From NCBI GenBank assembly GCA_018398765.1, contig JAHBMJ010000866.1, positions 1,421-34,202 of the forward strand: DNA of 32,782 bases. Reading direction: 5' to 3'. Under the pieces are notes generated by a model. The model was not told where the DNA came from, searched no databases, and worked only from the letters and a program-made list of their open reading frames with translations. Every line of letters starts with the position of its first letter. The first letter of the stretch is position 1. The stretch comes from Chromera velia (taxonomy: Eukaryota > Sar > Chromeraceae). Made by a program: the position numbers and the translations under genes. Below are positions 13,301-20,300 of this stretch, one piece after another.

Positions 13301-16300
13301 AAAGTCGATGGAGGCTTTGGTATCTGGTCTCCTTGTAACAGCACTTTCTTAGACATGCCAAGTTTTTCCGGTTCTGCACCAACAGATAGGAAGGGGCAAC
13401 TCCACTACACACAGAAGGAAGTTGTATGGTCGGCCAATGAGATTTCTCCCTCGCATTTTGGGATGATAGAGACGGGTTTCATTGGACGACTTGCAGGCGG
13501 TCTATGCCGTGTGACTGATCACGCCGCTTTCGGAGTTCTACGTTGATGGCTGACATGGATTGAGTTTTCGCTTCTCTGCCTTCTTTTCCGTGAGTACAGA
13601 GCGGTCTCGATTGGCATCTGGGCCATACGTGAATTGACTTTTGTCCAAAGAAAGAAAGAAAAAAAGAAGTGCAAGTGAGCTATGCCATTTTCATATCCTT
13701 CTTTCTGCTTTCTTGCAGGCCAACATTTTCGGCCCAAAAGGAGGGGAAAGCACCTTTGCTGTCAGTCAGCCGAAATTCAAGGTTTCTTGTGGTCGTGTGT
13801 CCATTCGAGTGTGAGTTGCTCATTTGCTTTCTCTGCCGAAATTAGATGGCCAGTGAGGAAGTCAGAGAGCAAGTGAGTAACTAAGTGCGTCAGTGAGCAA
13901 TGAGATGGAAAAGAGAGTCACGAAGTCTTGCACGAAGGCCACATGACAGAATCTGTATAAAATGAAACCATTTTTGGATAGCCACTGCCGTGAACGCTGC
14001 AGCATTGCTTTCACGCGTGCAGTTGTCACATTCCAGGCTCATCCTCATGCATTCCGATACTTGACTTCAGAAACCAAAAACAAAGAGATGGAAGAAGAGG
14101 TAGCAAAGAGAGCCACGGCACATAGATTTGAATGACGAGACAAACGGCCAGACAATTGAGCCGCCCTGACCAAAATGAATTGAACAGCATTGTTTGTACA
14201 ACTCTCTTTGCACTCATTCTCCTCACCATGCAGAAATACATCAAAGGCTTGACTAAGGTCAGTGGACCGCTCACGCTGCCCTCGACAAGGCTCTGGACAT
14301 TAATTTTCTTCACTTCATTTCGTTTTTTTACGTCAAGTCTGATCTGTGGAAGACCAGCAAAAAAAGAATTTAGGTGTCCATCTAGCTATGAGGGTTTGTT
14401 GGTGTTCGGAGCGTGTGATCGCATCTGTGTGCTTTTGGGTGCAATGAGTGTGTGTCGCTGACTGACTGATTCTCTGTGCAGATGAAGACCGAAATCTGTG
14501 ACACGAAAGACGAGAACCCCTGTACAAACGTCTTGGTAGATGCCGGAGAGAGCTACCGAGTCCGTCAGATACATGACGGACTCTCCTCGCCTCCCCTCCT
14601 CTCCGTTCCTTCTCTATTGAGTGTTCCGCTGTTTTTCTTCGCCTGGCGATCTTTCTGTCCCTATCTTTCTTGACCGTTTTGTGCACCCCTTTTTGCTCTA
14701 GACAATAAAATGCTGGAACAGTACATCTACATCTGTTCACGCTTTCCAACCGGCTTGTCCTCGATCTTTTCCCGAAAAAGTAAAATCCTAGGTTGAAAAA
14801 GTGTTGTTTGCGTTTTTGTCTAAAGGATTTTTTTTCATGCTCGTTGCTTTCAATTCAATTAATTGTGGAAACAACATGTCTCGCCATTCTCTCCTTTGTG
14901 CTCTTTGCATACGCTCTTCCCATCTGGATGCATGCAGAATGCACAAAAAACAATGACGGTATGTCTGCAAGAGCACACACACCAACTCAGACGAAATCCT
15001 TGCTCCCTTTTCATTCGTTCTCTTTGGTCCGAGACTGATGAAAGAAAACCATGTCAAACAAGAAATGAGCAAAGCAGCAGCATACATTCGCACGAATCGT
15101 AGGTGGCTCAGACAACCAAAGAAATGAAAAGGGTGACTAGAAATTTCCGAGATCGGATGGAGAAAAAGAGAATATCAAAGGAGGGCAAAAAGAAGAGAAC
15201 AAAATGGAAGGACCTTGAGAAAAAAGTGGATTAGACAGAAGAATGTTGACCTAAATCCGGACGCTTATTTCACAAAAGGCGATCGCGACAGGTTCAGAAG
15301 AAGACAAGAAGGGGGTGAAAAGGTGGGAAGGAGGAGGTGATGGCGAATTTCCTTCCTTCTTGACCATTCCTGCTTTTCACATGCTTGCTCCTCTTTTCTA
15401 TTCGCTGGCCCCTTCGTTGACGTGCAGAACAAATACTGGGAGTTGAAAACGAAACTCGCGGAGATAGAGCCAAAATACTTGGAGGTCGGTCCGCTGATGT
15501 TTTGAGCAGGAGGGAGAGGGAGAGGGACCGGAAACGGCCTTGAAGAGCTGGTGGGAAAGGAGAGTATATGTGAGTGAGTGAGAGTGAGTGAGTGAGTGAG
15601 TGAGTGAGTGAAGGAACATGAGAGGAGAGATGAGCCTGAAAAAACATCAAACAATCTTCTGCCTTTTTCTTCCTTCCTTTCTTTCTTTCTTTCTTTCTTT
15701 CTGTCTTTCTGTCTTTCTGTCTGTCTTTCTTTCTTTCTGTCTTTCTTTCTGTCTTTCTTTCTTTCTTTCTTTCTTTCCTTCCTTCCTTCCTTCCTTCCTT
15801 GCCTCCTTCCTTCTTTGCTTCCTCGTCCTTTTCATTAGACGTTTCCCTTCACGAAAGTGCACACGTGATTTCATTTCTCGAGCGAGCGATTTTCATTTTC
15901 ATTGGCTGTGCGGCGATGCACCAATTTAGTTACTGACTTTCATGCAGACCCACAGGCAGGCATTCAACGAAGACGAACGAAGCAGGGAGAGAAGGTGCAC
16001 ACAGCGCAGGCAGAAGAGGGAATTTGGGAACGGATGGCCGGCAGAATTGTTAACTCTTGCATTGAAAGCAAGAGGTTGAAGCTGTCAAAAGATGAACACT
16101 TCTCTCCTACCTCCCTTGTTTCTTCCCCTTGCCTGCCTGCCTGCCTGCATGCATGAACAACCTCAAACCGGTGGCTCTTATGGGGACTCCAGTGCATGGT
16201 CAGCAGAAAAAACTTACAGGCCTTGAGGGTCGGCTTCCATCTTACGCCACTCGTACATAAGTTGAAAGAATGATTGTTGTCTCGGCTTTCCAACCAATCA

Positions 16301-17341
16301 AAATCATGGACCAAGGAATGCATCGAGACCGCGCTCCAATCAACTCTTTTCAAGCTTTCTTTTGTAGCTCTTTTTGCTGATCAAATCTGTCGAGTCCTCT
16401 GAAGATCTTTCCTTTCACACGCCCTCTGTGTGTGGTCACCTGCAGGAAAAACAAGTCAGTTGCTGGCTGAGTCCCTTTGAGTTTGTCGACGGGAAACGCA
16501 TTTCACTTCGTTTGGTATTCTTTCTTATCGCCCCCCCCCCTCCGTTTTTCCGGGTAGTCCCCTGCTTTTTTGTGTTGAAAGCCCGTCATGAGGGGAAGTG
16601 AGCTTCGCACCGGCAAGCGCAATGTCTATCCATACGCGACTTCTGCTTTCCATTTTACTGGTAGATTGTAGTTTCCCTCAGTCATTTCCTGTGTTCAAAT
16701 ACGGTAGAACAATGATCTTTCAGGAGACTGTCTTCTTTCTGTGTCATCAATCGAGATACTGGTTTCAGTCCGTATAACGCGATACCCATCCCAATGCTTG
16801 ACTTCGTGACATAATCGTGACTGTGAATCCATCTTTGTCCTTATTTCCGCAACCTGCAGAGAAGCCAGGGGGTGAGTGGACGTTTGCTTCACGGACCTTT
16901 TTCTCTTCATGATGCCTTCTTCATCTGCCTGTCATTCTCCCTTTCCTCCTTCGTTTCTCCTTCCTCCCTCCTTTCCTCCCTCTCTCTTGGCCTCGCCTCC
17001 TTCTTTCTTGTCTGTCCAAGTTCATTCGCGCGACAATGCACGCACTCCTCACTTCTCTGTACTCCCTGAGTACACTGTATTCACACACATACACACACGC
17101 ACGAACACGTATACATTCACAGAGGTGTGCAAGGCTGCTGAAGGAAATATGGGGACTTGAAAAGTGCTCATTCCAGTCGAAACGTCAGTAGTCACTCTTG
17201 TCCCGCCCGCTGTCATTCTTGCATCCGATTTTTCCTTCGATTTTGCAATTTTTCCCTCACGTACGAGTTCCTTCTCTCCCTGCGGTGTCTGTGCGTGCGT
17301 TGCAATTGCAGCAAACAATCACCAAGGGAGTCCAAAAGGTC

Positions 17342-17376
<35 letters not shown>

Positions 17377-20300
17377 GAGAGAGAGAGAGAGAGAGTTAGA
17401 GAACCACACGACTGGCCAAAGGCCTGCTTGTATTGAATGATAGAGTCGGGAAACCGTACATCAGAGGAAAGATCAATCCGTTTCTCTGCCCAAAAAATTT
17501 TACGCTCGTCAAAAGATTATTTTTGCACATGATCACGTGTATGTCTGGATGCACCCACGCAGCTCCTTTACTGCGGGACAAGGTATAAGGGGTACACGAC
17601 GAAGAGCAAAGGGTCAATCGTCAATCAGCTGCTCCAGGCTGCAGACGATTCGCCGAACAGGATTTCGTCAGTCGGGGTGAATTACTTCAATGAAGGAAAT
17701 TTATTCGTTGTCGTGTATCGTGTCTGTTGTTGATTGTATGAGCACCATCGCAGTTTATCTTTTTGCTGTGATCACCGTTCTTCTTTTGTGTGCTTTTAAA
17801 GACTCAAGTGAACCAGACGAAAGGTACAAAGCGATTGATTTTATCAAGTGTAGTGTGATCTTTTCAGTTGATAATCATGTCAATGCACACGGCAACGTTC
17901 TGCCGGATTTTCTGGCTCGCATCAATTCGATTTCTCTGCATGCCTCACTGACTGATTATTCTAGCGCTTTTGAATGAAACCTTTATTGTACTCCTACTTG
18001 GGATGGGTGTGCCCACGCCTCTTCGTGTGCACTTATTGATTTTCTTCTCAGTCACCCAGCTGCGTCCTCCATCTGCATACAGTGCGACGAGATGCGCTCA
18101 GATTAAGGCGCAAAGAGGTCGACACAGAAAGATTTGTTGTAGAAGTTGCTGGCAAAGATCGGCCAGAAATGCAAGTCATCCATCTGGCACTTGAGAGTCC
18201 TGCTGTACCCTACAGCCTTTCCCTACAGCAGCTTTCTGTTTTGACTCACCGTCTCTGATCTCCTCTCTGCTCCCTTCCCCTCAGGTTTGCTCTTCCCGCC
18301 GTTGAGGCTCCCTCGGATTGGAGTTCGAAAAAATGCAGCCGCGGGAAGCAGGCGGCCGACGAAAGGAAAGAACGGGAATGGCCAAAGTACCTCAGCTTGT
18401 TCCTGGCACTCGAAAAGTAAGTGGGGGTTCAACTGTGAGCGAGTGACGAATCTAGCGGGTGAGCGAGTGAATTGCAGAATGCGAGTCAGTGAGGCAGTGT
18501 TTTGCTGATTGAGTGATTGATAGGGCAGTGAAAAGGAGATGTCCATCAATCATTCACTCCCGAGGCCGAACGGAAGTTTCCTTTTCTTTGTAGACTGAGT
18601 GTCCCTTGCCTGTTTGAAGAGAAGACCAACCCGTTTGCTTTCCTGTGGAAAGCGTCGCTCTCGTGGGAATTCTCTCAAATTTGCTCTCACTTTGTGTTAT
18701 GAACCCAATAGTCTCGTCACTTAAAGGCATGAAAAGTATGAGTTGACTTTCAAGCATGGCCAACCGTCATGTATCAACGGGCGACTAGACTCTCTCCCCA
18801 GACTCTTCGTTTACTTTGTTTCCGACCGTGAGTCCATGTCACAGTGATTGATTCGGTCATTAATTGGTCGCCTGACATGAAAGTCCGCCTTTCACCTTCA
18901 CCCAATTTGTTGCTCTTGTTGAGTCACACACAGCACATGCATGCAGACAAGATCAAGATCACTCCCGCATGCCGGTGTCGACCATCAAAGGGGTTCACTG
19001 CCCGTCCCGCTCACTTTCTTTGTAGTCAGATGCACGCGCGTGAATGCACAGAAACGAATCGATTGACTGATGTCGGGACAAATCATGCTTGAATGAATTC
19101 CCTTGGCAGATTGTCCTTCGACGCACCTGACCAGGACGAGCTCGACAACTTCTGCATCAACGACTGGACGAACGCCTTGGACGAATGCGGGAGTGGAGGC
19201 CCCCTCAAACTGGTTGAGATGGCTTACTCAGACACGGAGAATGCAAATTGGGATCTCACTCAGGCGAAAAAGAAGGTAGACCTCTACGTTTCGTTTTTGA
19301 TGACAAAAGAGGGTAAGAAGACGACGGCGCCGGATAACAAAATTGATCACGAAGAAAACCCGTTCTGTCGAGCTTACTCAACTACAGCCGTTGCTGGGAT
19401 CGAGTCCGACAAGAATTGTAACGTAGCCAAGAACAGACTGAAACCAGCTGTTCCACCAAGGGGACAACTCTCAGACCCTCGTGCTGAGAAATGGGAGGCC
19501 AATTTTAAGAAAATGTACGTCAGCACACAACGTAAGAAGAAGTGAAGGTGCCTTGAACCTCGATATCGTTCTAAATGCACAATATCCAGAGAGACCAAAG
19601 CACTGCAATGCAGATTGACTCCGCATGCATGTGTACCTGTCTTATCCTCTCTTCATCACTCTGCACCTCGATCTACCAACGTCTGTAGACATTCAAAAAA
19701 TTAGAGTCAGTTCAAAATTCAATTAAAAAGCATTCGAGCCTACTGGTACGCAAACGACATATTGCAACACATGTGTTTTCAGTTCAACTTCAAGAAGGAC
19801 ACTGTTGGTGATTGAAGAATACTAGAAAAGAAACTTCCTCTCGATTTTCAAGATGATTGAAAATGAAAAGTTGGTGATTTAACTCGCAGTTTCCGAGTTA
19901 TAGAAGACAACCAAGTCACAGAAGACAATCAAATCACTGAATCAAGCTTCAACGTTTAGTTGTAATTACTGCTCAGTATTAGCGAAGTCATCTTTATAGC
20001 GATATATAGCGATGTTACGTCGATTTAGATCAACTTCATACTTAGCATTTTTGTCATGATTATTATTATCTGGGCACTAGCTCTTACTCTATAGACTTAT
20101 TTATAATCTGTTCATCTTTAGTCTATTAAAAAACTATAGGTGGAATATATACATCAATTTAACTGGCAATTTAATTCCAATTTAATCGACTGTAAGTCGG
20201 TAGACCCACGGTCTTACAAGACAGTGCATAATGATGCATGTTCTATGTGGCGCATAGCTCTTTAATGATAATCCAGCTTTTAATCCTAGTCTTAATCGAA

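Noticed and set aside
17690-17977. 95-codon frame with a hydrophobic stretch starting MKEIYSLSC
   Set aside because: Its first half lies over exon 17563-17719 in another frame; only the 22-nt segment at 17802-17823 fits the phase chain.
18090-18240. + strand frame containing VDTERFVVEVAGKD and VIHLALESPAV
   Set aside because: It looks protein-like, but no combination of acceptor and donor gives the phase needed by the exon at 18285, so it was left out of the gene model.
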